A stretch of DNA of 64,000 nucleotides from Burkholderia sp. Bp9143 (GCF_003853645.1 NZ_QTPO01000042.1:1-64000), one strand, 5' to 3'. Counted from the stretch's first letter, positions 1 through 9,079 are shown. Numbers and translations are program-made. Notes: generated by a model from the letters alone, not told the origin.

Positions 1-231
1 GACGCGAGCGTGCCGGTAAACGTGAACCTGCGCACCTACGCGGGCCCCGAGGGGCGCTTCTGCCCGGCGGCCGTGTATGAGTTCGTGAAGAACGACGACG
101 GCAGCGATCGCCTTGTGATCAACGCGCAGAACTGCGTGCACTGCAAGACCTGCGACATCAAGGACCCGACGCAAAACATCGTGTGGGTCACGCCGGAAGG
201 CGGCGGCGGGCCGAATTACCCGAACATGTAA
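1..231 (+). CDS. Electron transfer flavoprotein-ubiquinone oxidoreductase, C-terminal part
   Basis: This is the last 76 codons of a gene that begins left of the window. The visible part is the ferredoxin-like C-terminal domain of ETF-QO. It has an FCPA cysteine followed by the CVHCKTCDIKDPTQNI cluster, giving the four cysteines that bind the single 4Fe-4S centre. The family passes electrons from reduced ETF (fatty acid and amino acid oxidation) to ubiquinone at the inner membrane. The frame is open to base 1 and stops at a TAA followed by a terminator. The family assignment is firm; the FAD domain is outside the window. Confidence 0.93.
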   Translation, partial: DASVPVNVNLRTYAGPEGRFCPAAVYEFVKNDDGSDRLVINAQNCVHCKTCDIKDPTQNIVWVTPEGGGGPNYPNM

Positions 232-240
232 CCTGACGAA

Positions 241-267
241 AAACGCCGCCTCGCGCGGCGTTTTTTT
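241..267 (+). terminator. Rho-independent terminator after ETF-QO
   Basis: A perfect 9-bp stem pairs 241-249 with 255-263 around a CTCGC loop and runs directly into seven T. It starts 10 bases after the stop codon and is the clearest intrinsic terminator on the plus strand here. Confidence 0.9.
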
Positions 268-344
268 CGTCCGTTCGGCATTCGACGCCGTCCTGCCCTC
301 TGGAGCGCGCGCGATTCATGCACCGCGCGCCGCACTGTCCCGCG

Positions 345-1292
345 CTAACGCGCCGCGATCCGCCGACGGAAATGCTCGGTACCCGAGACGATCTTGTCGA
401 GCACCGCGTCGAGCGCCCAGAACCGTTCGCGCACGTCGTAGTCGATCACGCGGCAACGAATCGATCCGAACGTGCCGATCCGTTGATGATAGATCTTCGC
501 GAGCGCCGGGTAGCCAAGCGCTTCCGACACCGCCGAGAGCACCAGGAACGTCGACAACTCGTCGGCAAGCGCCGGATCCGAGTCGCCCTGCGTGCGCAAC
601 CATCGATACAGATCGGGATGGAAGTTGGTGAACACGCCGTTGAAGCCGGCCGAACCCGCCTTCATCGCATCCCATGCGATCGCGGCGTTCGCATTCAGGA
701 TCTTCAGCGGCGACCCCGCGGCGAGTGCGACGCGTCGCTTCACCGTCTCCAGATCACAACTCACGTCCTTCAACATCACGAAGCGGCCCGTATCGATGCA
801 CGCGCGCAGTTCGTCATCGGACAGCAGTCGCCGATAAGGCGCCGGACATTCGTACAAGCCGAGCGGCAAATCAGACGGCAGTCGCGCGAGCAGCTTGTGA
901 AGATGGTCGAGAAACGCGGCACTGCCCTTGCGCTGCGGATCGAGGCGGTTGGTCACGAGCACGACGCCCTGCGCACCCGATTCCGCCGCAGCTCGCAGCT
1001 CGGCGACCTGCGCATCCAGATCTTCGCTGATGTGGCCGGACGCGACGACGGGCACGCGCCCGGCCACCCGCTCGACCACGAAACGCGCGAGTTCCGCACG
1101 TTCGGCCAGACTCAGGAATTGCATCTCGCTCGATTGCGCGACCGCGAACAGCGCATCCGAGCCGTGCGCCAGATACCATTCGATGAGTCGCTCGAGGCCC
1201 GCGTAGTCGATCGCGCCGGCGTCGTCGAACGGCGTCAGCATCACCGGCACGATCCCCTCGATGGTCGTGGTCGATTGCTGATGTGGTTGCAT
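345..1292 (-). CDS. Dihydrodipicolinate synthase/N-acetylneuraminate lyase family aldolase
   Basis: The 315-residue protein is a class I (Schiff-base) TIM-barrel aldolase or dehydratase of the DapA/NanA family. The catalytic tyrosine (Y147, in LYECP) and Schiff-base lysine (K175, in MLKDVS) are 28 residues apart, as in classical DapA. It is probably not the biosynthetic dapA. It is the last gene of a leftward cassette behind an MFS transporter and a ribokinase, under a LacI-type repressor, so a catabolic 2-keto-acid aldolase or dehydratase is more likely. The gap to the upstream transporter is 45 bases, consistent with an operon. The substrate cannot be read from the sequence. Confidence 0.85.
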   Translation of the reverse strand: MQPHQQSTTTIEGIVPVMLTPFDDAGAIDYAGLERLIEWYLAHGSDALFAVAQSSEMQFLSLAERAELARFVVERVAGRVPVVASGHISEDLDAQVAELRAAAESGAQGVVLVTNRLDPQRKGSAAFLDHLHKLLARLPSDLPLGLYECPAPYRRLLSDDELRACIDTGRFVMLKDVSCDLETVKRRVALAAGSPLKILNANAAIAWDAMKAGSAGFNGVFTNFHPDLYRWLRTQGDSDPALADELSTFLVLSAVSEALGYPALAKIYHQRIGTFGSIRCRVIDYDVRERFWALDAVLDKIVSGTEHFRRRIAAR

Positions 1293-1337
1293 CTGTTTCT
1301 CCTTCCTTCAGTAAATACAGGGGTGTAGCCGACGTAC

Positions 1338-2657
1338 TCAGGCCGGCAGCGGTCCGGACGCGGCGCTCGCGGACTGCTCGGGAATCGGTTTGCGCACCAG
1401 CAGCAGGTAGGCCATCGCGCCGGCGAATGCGATTGCCGCCGCCGTCAGCAGCGCCGGCACGAACGACCACCTCTGCGCGATGACACCCGTCAGGATCGGC
1501 GCGAGCGCACCGCCGATGAAACCGCCGAAATTCTGGATCGCGCCGAGCGATGCGACACGGCTCGGCGGCGCGGCTGCCGTCGCGAGCGCCCACGAACACG
1601 CCGATGCCGCATTGGCGAGAAAGATCACGACCGAAATGCATGCGAGCGCAACCGTGTTGCTCTGCACGAGCGCGGCCGGAATCGTGAACGCGACCATCCC
1701 GAGCATCGCGACGACCACCGCATTGCGCCGGCTCACGACCGGCGAGCGGCTGCGGCGCGTCACCAGATCCGAGAGCCAGCCGGCAACGAGCGAGCCGACG
1801 AATCCGCACAGGAACGGCACGGATGCCGCAAACCCGGTGCGAATGAGGCTCATGTGACGCTCCATCGTCAGGTACCCCGGCAGCCAGGTCAGGTAGACCC
1901 AGTTCAGATACACGGAACCGAAGAATCCGATCAGCATGCCCCAGGTCGTGCCGTGCGAGAACAGGCTGCGCCAGTCGGCGAAGGTCAGTTTCGGCATCGC
2001 GACGGCCGTCTGCGCATCGGCATCGAGATACCCTCGTTCCGCCGCGGTCAATTGCGCGCGTGCCGGATCGCGGTACAGCACAAACCAGACGACGGCGACG
2101 ACGAGGCCGAGTGCCCCCGTCACGAAGAATGCCCAGCGCCAGTTGAACGATGCGACGAGCACCGCCAGCAACAAGGGGGCGAGCGCGGTGCCCAGCGGCG
2201 ACGCCGCGTTGAAGATCCCGGTCGGCATACCGCGTGCACGCAACGGAAACCAGTTGCTCACCACCCGCGCCGCCGACGGGAACTGCGGCGCCTCACCGAT
2301 GCCGAGCACGATGCGCGCGACGATGAACCAGCCGAAGGTGGACACGATGCCGCCCGCAGCCTGCGCGAACGACCAGACGATCAGCCCGATGCCGAGCAGC
2401 CGGCGCGGTCCGATGCGATCGACGAGTCCGCCGACCGGGAACTGGCACAGCGCATAGCTCCATGAGAATGCCGACAGCAGCAACCCCATCTGCGAGAGCG
2501 ACAGCCCGAGATCGCTCCGGATCGCCGAACTCGCGACGGCCAGCGTGCCGCGGTCGAGATAGTTGACGATCCCGCTCGCCATCAGCAGCGCGAGCGCGAT
2601 ACGTTGTCCGCGCCGGATACGTGGCGGCGCGGTCGGAATAGCTTGATTCTCGTTCAT
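1338..2657 (-). CDS. MFS transporter, anion:cation symporter (sugar acid) type
   Basis: This is a 439-residue, twelve-helix major facilitator. The N-terminal helix carries NYLDRGTLAVA, the typical start of the ACS group (GudP/DgoT/ExuT-like hexuronate and sugar acid symporters), followed by DRIGPRRLLG in the first cytoplasmic loop. The frame is open further upstream, but I chose ATG 2657 because GGAG lies 9 bases before it; an alternative ATG is at 2672. It sits between ribokinase and the DapA-like gene in one leftward operon and probably imports the substrate of that pathway. Confidence 0.87.
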   Translation of the reverse strand: MNENQAIPTAPPRIRRGQRIALALLMASGIVNYLDRGTLAVASSAIRSDLGLSLSQMGLLLSAFSWSYALCQFPVGGLVDRIGPRRLLGIGLIVWSFAQAAGGIVSTFGWFIVARIVLGIGEAPQFPSAARVVSNWFPLRARGMPTGIFNAASPLGTALAPLLLAVLVASFNWRWAFFVTGALGLVVAVVWFVLYRDPARAQLTAAERGYLDADAQTAVAMPKLTFADWRSLFSHGTTWGMLIGFFGSVYLNWVYLTWLPGYLTMERHMSLIRTGFAASVPFLCGFVGSLVAGWLSDLVTRRSRSPVVSRRNAVVVAMLGMVAFTIPAALVQSNTVALACISVVIFLANAASACSWALATAAAPPSRVASLGAIQNFGGFIGGALAPILTGVIAQRWSFVPALLTAAAIAFAGAMAYLLLVRKPIPEQSASAASGPLPA

Positions 2658-2718
2658 TGCGTTTGTCTCCATATCCTGAATGGTTGCCGGGCCTCGATCC
2701 TTTCCGTCGTCGCGGAAT

Positions 2719-3648
2719 CTATGCGGCCCCACGCTCCACTTCCTCGCGTGTCGGAATCGACGTCTGTGCGCCGTAGCGCGTGACGCTGATCGCGGCCGCA
2801 CGCTGTCCGAACGCGATCGCGTCGTCCATCGACGCACCGCTCGCCCGGGCGGCCGCGAAGCCGCCGACGAAGGTGTCGCCGGCCGCCGTCGTATCGACGG
2901 CGACCACCGCCATCGCCCGATGGCGGCCGTTCCCTGCACTTCCGCGCCAGCAGACGCCGCGCGCGCCCAGCGTGACCAGCACGTTGCCGACACCCTTCGC
3001 GCGCAGCGCTTCGGCGGCCCGCACCGCCGAGGCATCGTCGTCGACGGCAATGCCGGTCAGCGACTCCGCTTCCGTTTCGTTGACGACGAGGTAGTCGATG
3101 CGGGCCAGCAATGCGTCGTACAGCGGCCGTGCGGGTGCCGGATTGAGCAGCACCGGCGTGCGATGTGCGATCGCACTGCCGATGGCGCGCGCGACGGTCT
3201 CGATCGGCACCTCGAGCTGGCACACCATCAGTGCCGCATCGGCGATCGCGTCGCGCGCCCCGTCGATCAATTCGTCATCGAGGCGCGCGTTTGCACCGGG
3301 CACGACAACGATGCTGTTCGCCCCGTGCGCATCGACCGTGATCGTCGCGACCCCGGTTGGCTCACCGTCGATCCGGTGCAGGTGCGTCACGTCGATGCGT
3401 TCCGCCGCCAGCGCGTCGTACAGACGTGTGCCAAACGCATCGTTGCCAACGCAGCCGATCATCGCGACCGACGCACCGAGGCGCGCGGCGGCCACCGCCT
3501 GGTTCGCCCCCTTGCCGCCGTGGACGGTCTGGAACGAAGTGCCGAGCAGCGTTTCGCCCGGCACGGGCAGCCGCGGCGCATGCGTGACGAGATCGACGTT
3601 GATGCTGCCGACGACAGCGATTCGGGGCGATTTTGCTCTGGCAATCAT
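2719..3648 (-). CDS. rbsK: Ribokinase (PfkB family)
   Basis: The 309-residue sugar kinase phosphorylates ribose, or a related sugar, at C5 with ATP. It has the ribokinase N-terminus GSINVDLV, the glycine-rich signature GGKGANQAVAAARLG near residue 45, NETE at 190-193 and the second PfkB signature TTAAGDTFVGGF with the catalytic base D258. It is the first gene of the leftward cassette; an operator-like palindrome begins 3 bases upstream of its start codon. No ribose ABC transporter is adjacent, so the true substrate may be another pentose or deoxy sugar. Confidence 0.88.
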   Translation of the reverse strand: MIARAKSPRIAVVGSINVDLVTHAPRLPVPGETLLGTSFQTVHGGKGANQAVAAARLGASVAMIGCVGNDAFGTRLYDALAAERIDVTHLHRIDGEPTGVATITVDAHGANSIVVVPGANARLDDELIDGARDAIADAALMVCQLEVPIETVARAIGSAIAHRTPVLLNPAPARPLYDALLARIDYLVVNETEAESLTGIAVDDDASAVRAAEALRAKGVGNVLVTLGARGVCWRGSAGNGRHRAMAVVAVDTTAAGDTFVGGFAAARASGASMDDAIAFGQRAAAISVTRYGAQTSIPTREEVERGAA

Positions 3649-3650
3649 TG

Positions 3651-3668
3651 AATGTAACCGCTTACATT
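3651..3668. promoter_or_regulatory. LacI-family operator at the rbsK start
   Basis: AATGTAACCGCTTACATT has 7-bp perfect arms (AATGTAA/TTACATT) around a CCGC centre, the form TGTAA-N4-TTACA expected for a LacI-type repressor. It lies 3 bases upstream of rbsK. On the minus strand TTGTCC, 17 bases and TTACAT give a possible promoter whose -10 falls inside the palindrome. Confidence 0.75.
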
Positions 3669-3760
3669 TTCGACGGACAAAATGGCCCGAACGGCCGTCA
3701 TCAACGAAAATTTCACAATGCGACTGGGGCGTGTGTCTGACATAATACGAACCAGCATCA

Positions 3761-3774
3761 AGATAGCGCTTACA
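3761..3774. promoter_or_regulatory. Second, imperfect LacI-type operator
   Basis: AGATAGCGCTTACA matches the right half and centre of TGTAAGCGCTTACA (11 of 14). It lies between the rbsK and lacI promoters, 108 bases (about ten helical turns) from the first operator, so looping or autoregulation is possible. Confidence 0.5.
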
Positions 3775-3886
3775 TTCTCACAGGCGAGACCGGGAACGCA
3801 AGCGCGGCCATGACGAATCGAGGGTAAACGATGGCGTTTTTGACAAAGCGCGAAGCCTGCAGGACCGCCGCGCCCAGGGATGACCG

Positions 3887-4957
3887 ATGAGTACGCCTCC
3901 ATCCGGCGGCGGCGCGGGTCGCGCGCGCCGCGGCAGCGGCCGGTCGGTGCTCGGGGACGTCGCGAAACTCGCCGGCGTATCGACCGCGACCGTTTCGCGC
4001 GTCTACAACGATCCCGGCAAGGTCTCGGCCGACGTACAGCAGCGCGTGCGCGACGCGGCGCGTGCGCTGAACTGGATTCCCAACGCAGCCGGCCGTGCAC
4101 TCGCCTCCACGCGCACCCACATCACCGGGGCGATCATCCCGACGCTCGACGACCAGGTGTTCGCGTCGCAGGTAGCGGGCATGCAGGCGGTCATGGCCGA
4201 GCACGGCATCACCCTGTTCCTGGGCTGCTCGAATTACGATCCGGCGCAGGCGCTCGCGCAGGTGCGCGCGATGCTGTCGCGCGGCGTCGAGGCCGTGTCG
4301 CTGGTCGGTGAAGCCTATCCGCCGGAAGTATTCGAGCTGCTCGACCTGCATCGGGTGCCGTATGTCGTCACCTATGCTTACCGCGACGACAGCCCGCACT
4401 GCTGCATCGGCTTCGACAACCGCGCGGCATTCGCGCGGCTGACCACCCACCTGCTCGAGCTCGGGCATCGCGATTTCGCGATCATCATGCAGCCTTCGGC
4501 GGACAACGACCGCGTGCAGGCCCGCCTGCGCGGCATTCACGACACGCTCGCCGCGCGCGGGCTCGCGGTCAGGCCGATCCACCAGCACGAGGGCGTGGCC
4601 ACGATCGCGTTCGGGCGGGCGAGCCTGCGCGCGATTGCCGACAGCGGCGCAACGCGCCCGACGGCCGTGATCTGCGGCAACGACGCACTCGCGCTCGGCG
4701 CCCTGCTCGAGGCGCAGGCACTCGGCATCGACGTGCCCTCGCAGCTGTCGATCACCGGATTCGACGATGTCGCGCTGGCTCGCGAAATCCGGCCGGCGCT
4801 GACGACGATGTGGGTCGACACCGACGCGATCGGCCGCAAGGCCGCCCGCGCGTTGCTCGACGCACTCGAGAACGGCGCAGCCGGGCCCGGTTGCGCGGTA
4901 CTGCCGGAGCTGCGGGTGCGCGAATCGGCCGCACCGCCGGATTCGGCGGCCCAATGA
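3887..4957 (+). CDS. LacI-family transcriptional repressor of the sugar cassette
   Basis: The 356-residue regulator has an N-terminal LacI helix-turn-helix and hinge at about residues 21-75 (VAKLAGVSTATVSRVYN, then NAAGRALAST). A periplasmic-binding-protein-like effector domain fills the rest. An N-terminal Gly/Arg-rich extension of about 18 residues precedes the helix-turn-helix. It is divergent from rbsK, with LacI-type palindromes between them, so it very likely represses the rbsK-MFS-aldolase operon until a sugar or sugar phosphate binds. The ribosome site before ATG 3887 is weak. Confidence 0.88.
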   Translation: MSTPPSGGGAGRARRGSGRSVLGDVAKLAGVSTATVSRVYNDPGKVSADVQQRVRDAARALNWIPNAAGRALASTRTHITGAIIPTLDDQVFASQVAGMQAVMAEHGITLFLGCSNYDPAQALAQVRAMLSRGVEAVSLVGEAYPPEVFELLDLHRVPYVVTYAYRDDSPHCCIGFDNRAAFARLTTHLLELGHRDFAIIMQPSADNDRVQARLRGIHDTLAARGLAVRPIHQHEGVATIAFGRASLRAIADSGATRPTAVICGNDALALGALLEAQALGIDVPSQLSITGFDDVALAREIRPALTTMWVDTDAIGRKAARALLDALENGAAGPGCAVLPELRVRESAAPPDSAAQ

Positions 4958-4984
4958 AAACGAGGCGCCCCAGGCGCCCCGTTT
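4958..4984. terminator. Hairpin between convergent lacI and aroC
   Basis: AAACG-A-GGCGCC, loop CCA, then GGCGCC-C-CGTTT forms an 11-bp stem with one mismatch, directly after the lacI stop. A-rich and T-rich edges on the two sides suit a bidirectional terminator for the convergent pair. Confidence 0.65.
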
Positions 4985-5026
4985 CGCATCGAATCGGCCG
5001 AACCGGCGATTGCCGGCCCCGTTGCA

Positions 5027-6127
5027 TCAGGTCGCGCTACCCGCGATCTTCGGCGTCGACGTCTCGACGTCGCCGCACTGCGCACGATGGCGCAGTGCAT
5101 GGTCGATCAGCACCAGTGCGAGCATCGACTCGGCGATCGGCGTCGCGCGAATGCCGACGCACGGGTCGTGGCGGCCGAAGGTCTCGACCGTCGCCTCCTC
5201 GCCGGCCTTCGTGATCGAACGGCGCGGCGTGCGAATGCTCGACGTCGGCTTGATCGCGATCGACACCGTGATGTCCTGCCCGGTCGAAATCCCGCCGAGC
5301 ACGCCGCCCGCATGGTTGCCGACGAAGCCGGCCGGCGTCAGCTCGTCGCCGTGCACCGAGCCGCGCTGCGCGACGCTGTCGAAGCCCGCGCCGATCTCGA
5401 CGCCCTTCACCGCGTTGATGCTCATCATCGCCTTCGCGATGTCCGCATCGAGACGGTCGAATACCGGCTCGCCCCAGCCGACCGGCACACCCGACGCGAC
5501 GACGTCGATGCGCGCGCCGATCGAATCGCCGTCCTTGCGCAGCGCATCCATGTAGGCTTCCAGCTCCGGAACGATTGCCGCGTTCGGCGAGAAGAACGGG
5601 TTCTCGCGGACGTGCGACCAGTCGACGAACGGCACGTCGATCTCGCCGAGACCGCTCATGTAGCCGTGCACTTCGACGCCGAAGCGCTCGCGCAGCCACT
5701 TCTTCGCGATCGCGCCCGCGCCGACGATCGGCGCGGTCAGGCGCGCGGACGAACGGCCGCCGCCGCGGTAGTCGCGGATGCCGTATTTCTGCCAGTAGGT
5801 ATAGTCGGCATGGCCGGGACGGAACGTCTCGACGATGTTGCCGTAGTCCTTGCTGCGCTGGTCGGTGTTGCGGATCAGCAGCGCGATCGGCGTGCCGGTC
5901 GTCACGCCTTCGAACACGCCTGAGAGGATCTCGACCTCGTCGGCCTCCTGGCGCTGCGTCACGTGCCGCGACGTGCCGGGCTTGCGGCGATCGAGCTCGA
6001 CCTGGATGTCGGCTTCGGTCAGCCCCATTCCCGGCGGGCAGCCGTCGATCACGCAGCCGATCGCGGGACCGTGCGATTCGCCGAAGGTCGTGACAGTGAA
6101 AAGCGTGCCGAGGGTATTGCCGGACAT
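5027..6127 (-). CDS. aroC: Chorismate synthase
   Basis: The 366-residue FMN-dependent enzyme makes chorismate from 5-enolpyruvylshikimate-3-phosphate, the last step of the shikimate pathway. Family signatures are visible: TFGESHGPAIG near the N-terminus, RPGHADYTYWQKYG, and DYRGGGRSSAR. The frame extends four codons further, but ATG 6127 (MSGNTLGTLF) gives the usual N-terminus and length of Burkholderia AroC. It stands alone, with hairpins rather than genes on both sides. Confidence 0.97.
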   Translation of the reverse strand: MSGNTLGTLFTVTTFGESHGPAIGCVIDGCPPGMGLTEADIQVELDRRKPGTSRHVTQRQEADEVEILSGVFEGVTTGTPIALLIRNTDQRSKDYGNIVETFRPGHADYTYWQKYGIRDYRGGGRSSARLTAPIVGAGAIAKKWLRERFGVEVHGYMSGLGEIDVPFVDWSHVRENPFFSPNAAIVPELEAYMDALRKDGDSIGARIDVVASGVPVGWGEPVFDRLDADIAKAMMSINAVKGVEIGAGFDSVAQRGSVHGDELTPAGFVGNHAGGVLGGISTGQDITVSIAIKPTSSIRTPRRSITKAGEEATVETFGRHDPCVGIRATPIAESMLALVLIDHALRHRAQCGDVETSTPKIAGSAT

Positions 6128-6320
6128 GGTGGAACCGCCCAAATAGAAATGGGCAAACCGATGCGCTGCCGGGGCCGCAGGCAGGCCGATCGTTTGCCGG
6201 TCGAGAAAAAGGGGTAAACCGCTATTATGCCAGCCGTCCGGGACCCGCGGGCCGTGTGAACCGTTCAGACCACACGGGCCGGCGACGAATACGGCCCGGC
6301 GCGGCGGTCGTCGACCCGCG

Positions 6321-6337
6321 CCGTTCGGGCCGAACGG
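6321..6337. repeat. Palindrome between the MFS-acyltransferase gene and aroC
   Basis: CCGTTCGG-G-CCGAACGG is a perfect 8-bp inverted repeat. A second, bulged hairpin (GTGTG/CACAC core) follows at 6250-6280. Both lie in the 264-base gap behind the acyltransferase gene and in front of aroC. Neither has a T run, so they may be weak terminator or processing structures. Confidence 0.4.
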
Positions 6338-6391
6338 GCCGGTTCGCGGCGGCCATCAAGGCCCCGTACGATGCCGCCGGGTCCGCCCCGC

Positions 6392-8326
6392 TTACTTGCG
6401 CGCGCCGCGCAGTTCGGTCACCGCGGCCTGCAACGCCTCGGGCGTCGCGACCGAGGCCGGCATCGGCTCGCCGACCGCGAGCGTCAGCCGGCTCATCACG
6501 CCGCGCTTGATGGGTCGCGGCATGCGCGCATCGGCATGACGGGAGAAATAGCTGCCCCACAGCCCGCGCAGCGCCATCGGAATCACGGGCGCCGGCGTGC
6601 GCCCCAGGATCTCGGTGATGCCGTGGTGGAAGGTGTTGATGTCGCCCGTCTTGGTCAGCTTGCCTTCCGGGAAGATGCACACGAGCTCGCCGTCCTTCAG
6701 TGCGGCCTCGCACGCGTCGTACGCGCGCGCGAGCATGTCGGGATCCTCGTGGCGCGGCGCAATCGGAATCGCCTTCGCATGCCGAAACACCCAGATTGCG
6801 AAGCGCGTCTTGAAGATCCGGTGATCCATCACGAACCGGATCGGCCGCGGGCTCGCGGCCGCCAGCACGAGCGCATCGACGTAGCTCACGTGGTTGCACA
6901 CGAGCACGGCCGCGCCCTCTTCCGGGATCCGCTCCGCATGCACGAGGCGAATCCGGTAGAACGTGTGCACCATCACCCACGCGACGAAGCGCAGCAGGAA
7001 CTCGGGGACGAGCAGGTAGATATACGTCGCGACCACGACGTTCAGCAGCGCGGTGACGAGGAACAGGCCCGGGATGTCGACACCGGCCTTGGTCAGCCCC
7101 ATGGCCATCAGGGCCGACAGGATCATGAACAGCGCGTTCAGGATGTTGTTCGCGGCGATGATCCGCGCACGATGGGTCGGCGCGCTGCGGCTCTGGATCA
7201 GTGCATACAGCGGCACGCTGTAGAAGCCGCCGAACATCGCGAGCAGGAACAGGTCCGCCAGGATGCGCCAGTGGCGTGCGCCGGCCAGGAATTCCCCGAC
7301 CGACAGCAGATGCCCGGGCGACGGCAGCGAGCGGCTCGCGAAATACAACTCGATCGCGAACACGCTGATGCCGATCGAGCCGAGCGGCACGAGGCCGATC
7401 TCGACGCGCCGCTGCGACAGCCGCTCGCACAGCAGCGAGCCGAGGCCGATCCCGACCGAGAACGTCGCGAGCAGGACCGTGACGACGTCGGGGCTCGCGG
7501 ACAGCACATCCTTCGCGAAATTGAAGAACGACGTGAGGAACGTTGCGCCGACGAACCACAGCCACGAGATGCCGAGCAGGCTCAGGAACACGGTGCGGTT
7601 CTGCTGCGCAAGCCCGAGGTTGCGCCACGTTTCGCTGAACGGGTTCCAGTTGATCACGAGATCGGGCTGCGGCGCCGGCGTCGGCGGCACGCGCTGCGCG
7701 ACGAGCCGCCCCGCGAGCGCAATGACGACCACGCTGACGGCGAGCACGCGCTCGCCGTTGCCTTCGATGCCCGCGGCAGCGCCGCCGATGATCGTGCCGA
7801 TGAGGATCGCGATGAACGTGCCCATCTCGACGAGGCCGTTGCCGCCGACCAGTTCATGGTCGCCGAGATGCTGCGGCAGGTACGAATACTTGACGGGGCC
7901 GAACAGCGTCGAGTGCATTCCCATCATGAACGTGCACAGATACAGCAGCGTCGCGCTGTGCGTGACGAAACCGGCCGCGCCGACCAGCATCAGCACGATC
8001 TCGAAGGTCTTCACGAAGCGCGTGAGCGTCGCCTTGTCGTATTTGTCGGCGATCTGGCCGGAAGTGGCCGAGAACAGCACGAACGGCAGGATGAAGATCG
8101 CGGAAATCAGGAACGCGGCCGTCTTCGCGTCGACGCCGGAGAAGCGTGCGGTGTGATAGGTGACGAGCGACGTGAACCCGATCTTGAACACGTTGTCGTT
8201 CAGCGCCCCCAGGAACTGAGTCGTGAAGAACGGCGCGAAACGGCGCTGGCGCAACAGGTCGAACTGCGACGCGTGGGCGCGCCGTTCGCCGCGCGACGCG
8301 GAAGAGACTTGCGTGTGATCGCTCAT
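6392..8326 (-). CDS. MFS transporter fused to a 1-acylglycerol-3-phosphate acyltransferase (PlsC) domain
   Basis: This is a 644-residue, two-domain membrane protein. Residues 1 to about 430 are an MFS permease of the LplT lysophospholipid flippase type (FLGALNDNVFKIGF at the N-terminus). Residues about 450-630 are a PlsC-type acyltransferase with the acceptor motif NHVSYVD and the FPEGKLTKTG motif. In enteric bacteria LplT and the acyltransferase-synthetase Aas work together in phospholipid repair; here flippase and acyltransferase are one chain without the acyl-ACP synthetase part. The likely role is import and re-acylation of lysophospholipids. Confidence 0.88.
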   Translation of the reverse strand: MSDHTQVSSASRGERRAHASQFDLLRQRRFAPFFTTQFLGALNDNVFKIGFTSLVTYHTARFSGVDAKTAAFLISAIFILPFVLFSATSGQIADKYDKATLTRFVKTFEIVLMLVGAAGFVTHSATLLYLCTFMMGMHSTLFGPVKYSYLPQHLGDHELVGGNGLVEMGTFIAILIGTIIGGAAAGIEGNGERVLAVSVVVIALAGRLVAQRVPPTPAPQPDLVINWNPFSETWRNLGLAQQNRTVFLSLLGISWLWFVGATFLTSFFNFAKDVLSASPDVVTVLLATFSVGIGLGSLLCERLSQRRVEIGLVPLGSIGISVFAIELYFASRSLPSPGHLLSVGEFLAGARHWRILADLFLLAMFGGFYSVPLYALIQSRSAPTHRARIIAANNILNALFMILSALMAMGLTKAGVDIPGLFLVTALLNVVVATYIYLLVPEFLLRFVAWVMVHTFYRIRLVHAERIPEEGAAVLVCNHVSYVDALVLAAASPRPIRFVMDHRIFKTRFAIWVFRHAKAIPIAPRHEDPDMLARAYDACEAALKDGELVCIFPEGKLTKTGDINTFHHGITEILGRTPAPVIPMALRGLWGSYFSRHADARMPRPIKRGVMSRLTLAVGEPMPASVATPEALQAAVTELRGARK

Positions 8327-8381
8327 GCGGAATACGCGCGCATCGTCTGGGCGAGGCTGCGCGGGCCTTGTGTTGTTGTCG

Positions 8382-8417
8382 AAAAAACGGCGGCGCAGGC
8401 TGAACCTGCGCCGCCGT
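8382..8417 (-). terminator. Rho-independent terminator after the CBS gene
   Basis: On the minus strand a 13-bp stem (8405-8417 with 8387-8399, loop of five) is followed by a run of six T. It lies 49 bases after the stop of the CBS protein and before the start of the MFS-acyltransferase gene, so these two genes are separate transcription units. Confidence 0.9.
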
Positions 8418-8465
8418 GCGCCGAGTGGCAGCGCCCGCGCGTGATGGCAACGGGCGCGACAGGTT

Positions 8466-8921
8466 TCACGGCTTCTGCGCTTCGGCTTCCGATTCCGGCC
8501 AGTCGCGGATGTACGCCTTCAGCATCCGGTTCTCGAAGCTCTGCGCCTCGACGACCGTCTTCGCGACGTCGTAGAACGAGATGACGCCCATCAGCACCTT
8601 CTTGTCGAGCACCGGCATGTAGCGCGCGTGGCGCTCGAGCATCATCCGGCGCACTTCGTTGACGTCGGTTTCCGGCGTGCACGTGAGCGGCTCGTCCATC
8701 ACCTTGCGCACCTGCACGTCGCCGATCGCGCCGCCGTTCACGTGCAGGCGCAGGATGATCTCGCGGAACGTCAGCATCCCGACGAGATCGCCGTACTCCA
8801 TCACGACGAGCGAACCGATATCGTGTTCGGCCATCGTATCGACCGCTTCGCGCAGCGGCTTATCGGGCGTCACCGTAAACAGCGTGTTGCCCTTCACTTT
8901 CAGAATATCGCTGACGCGCAT
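8466..8921 (-). CDS. Two-CBS-domain protein
   Basis: The small cytosolic protein of 151 residues is made almost entirely of a CBS pair: first domain about residues 8-60 (MAEHDIGSLVVME), second about 75-135 (LERHARYMPVLDKKVLMGVISFYDV). Such modules bind AMP, ATP or related nucleotides and act as energy or redox sensors. The frame is open for 41 further codons, but ATG 8921 has AGGGG 6 bases upstream and begins with the usual MRVSDIL. It is a single gene with its own terminator; the partner is unknown. Confidence 0.88.
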   Translation of the reverse strand: MRVSDILKVKGNTLFTVTPDKPLREAVDTMAEHDIGSLVVMEYGDLVGMLTFREIILRLHVNGGAIGDVQVRKVMDEPLTCTPETDVNEVRRMMLERHARYMPVLDKKVLMGVISFYDVAKTVVEAQSFENRMLKAYIRDWPESEAEAQKP

Positions 8922-9079
8922 CGTAGTCCCCTCATGCTTGAATGCAAAACCTCTTTCGATCCTATCGGAAAGCCTGTCAAAAGGAAAGCGCGGGCCCGCG
9001 CGGCGCGGCCGCCCCCGCTTGCGGACACGGGCCGCCCGCCGCACAATGACCCCATGGACGGCGGCCCGAGGAGACGGCC

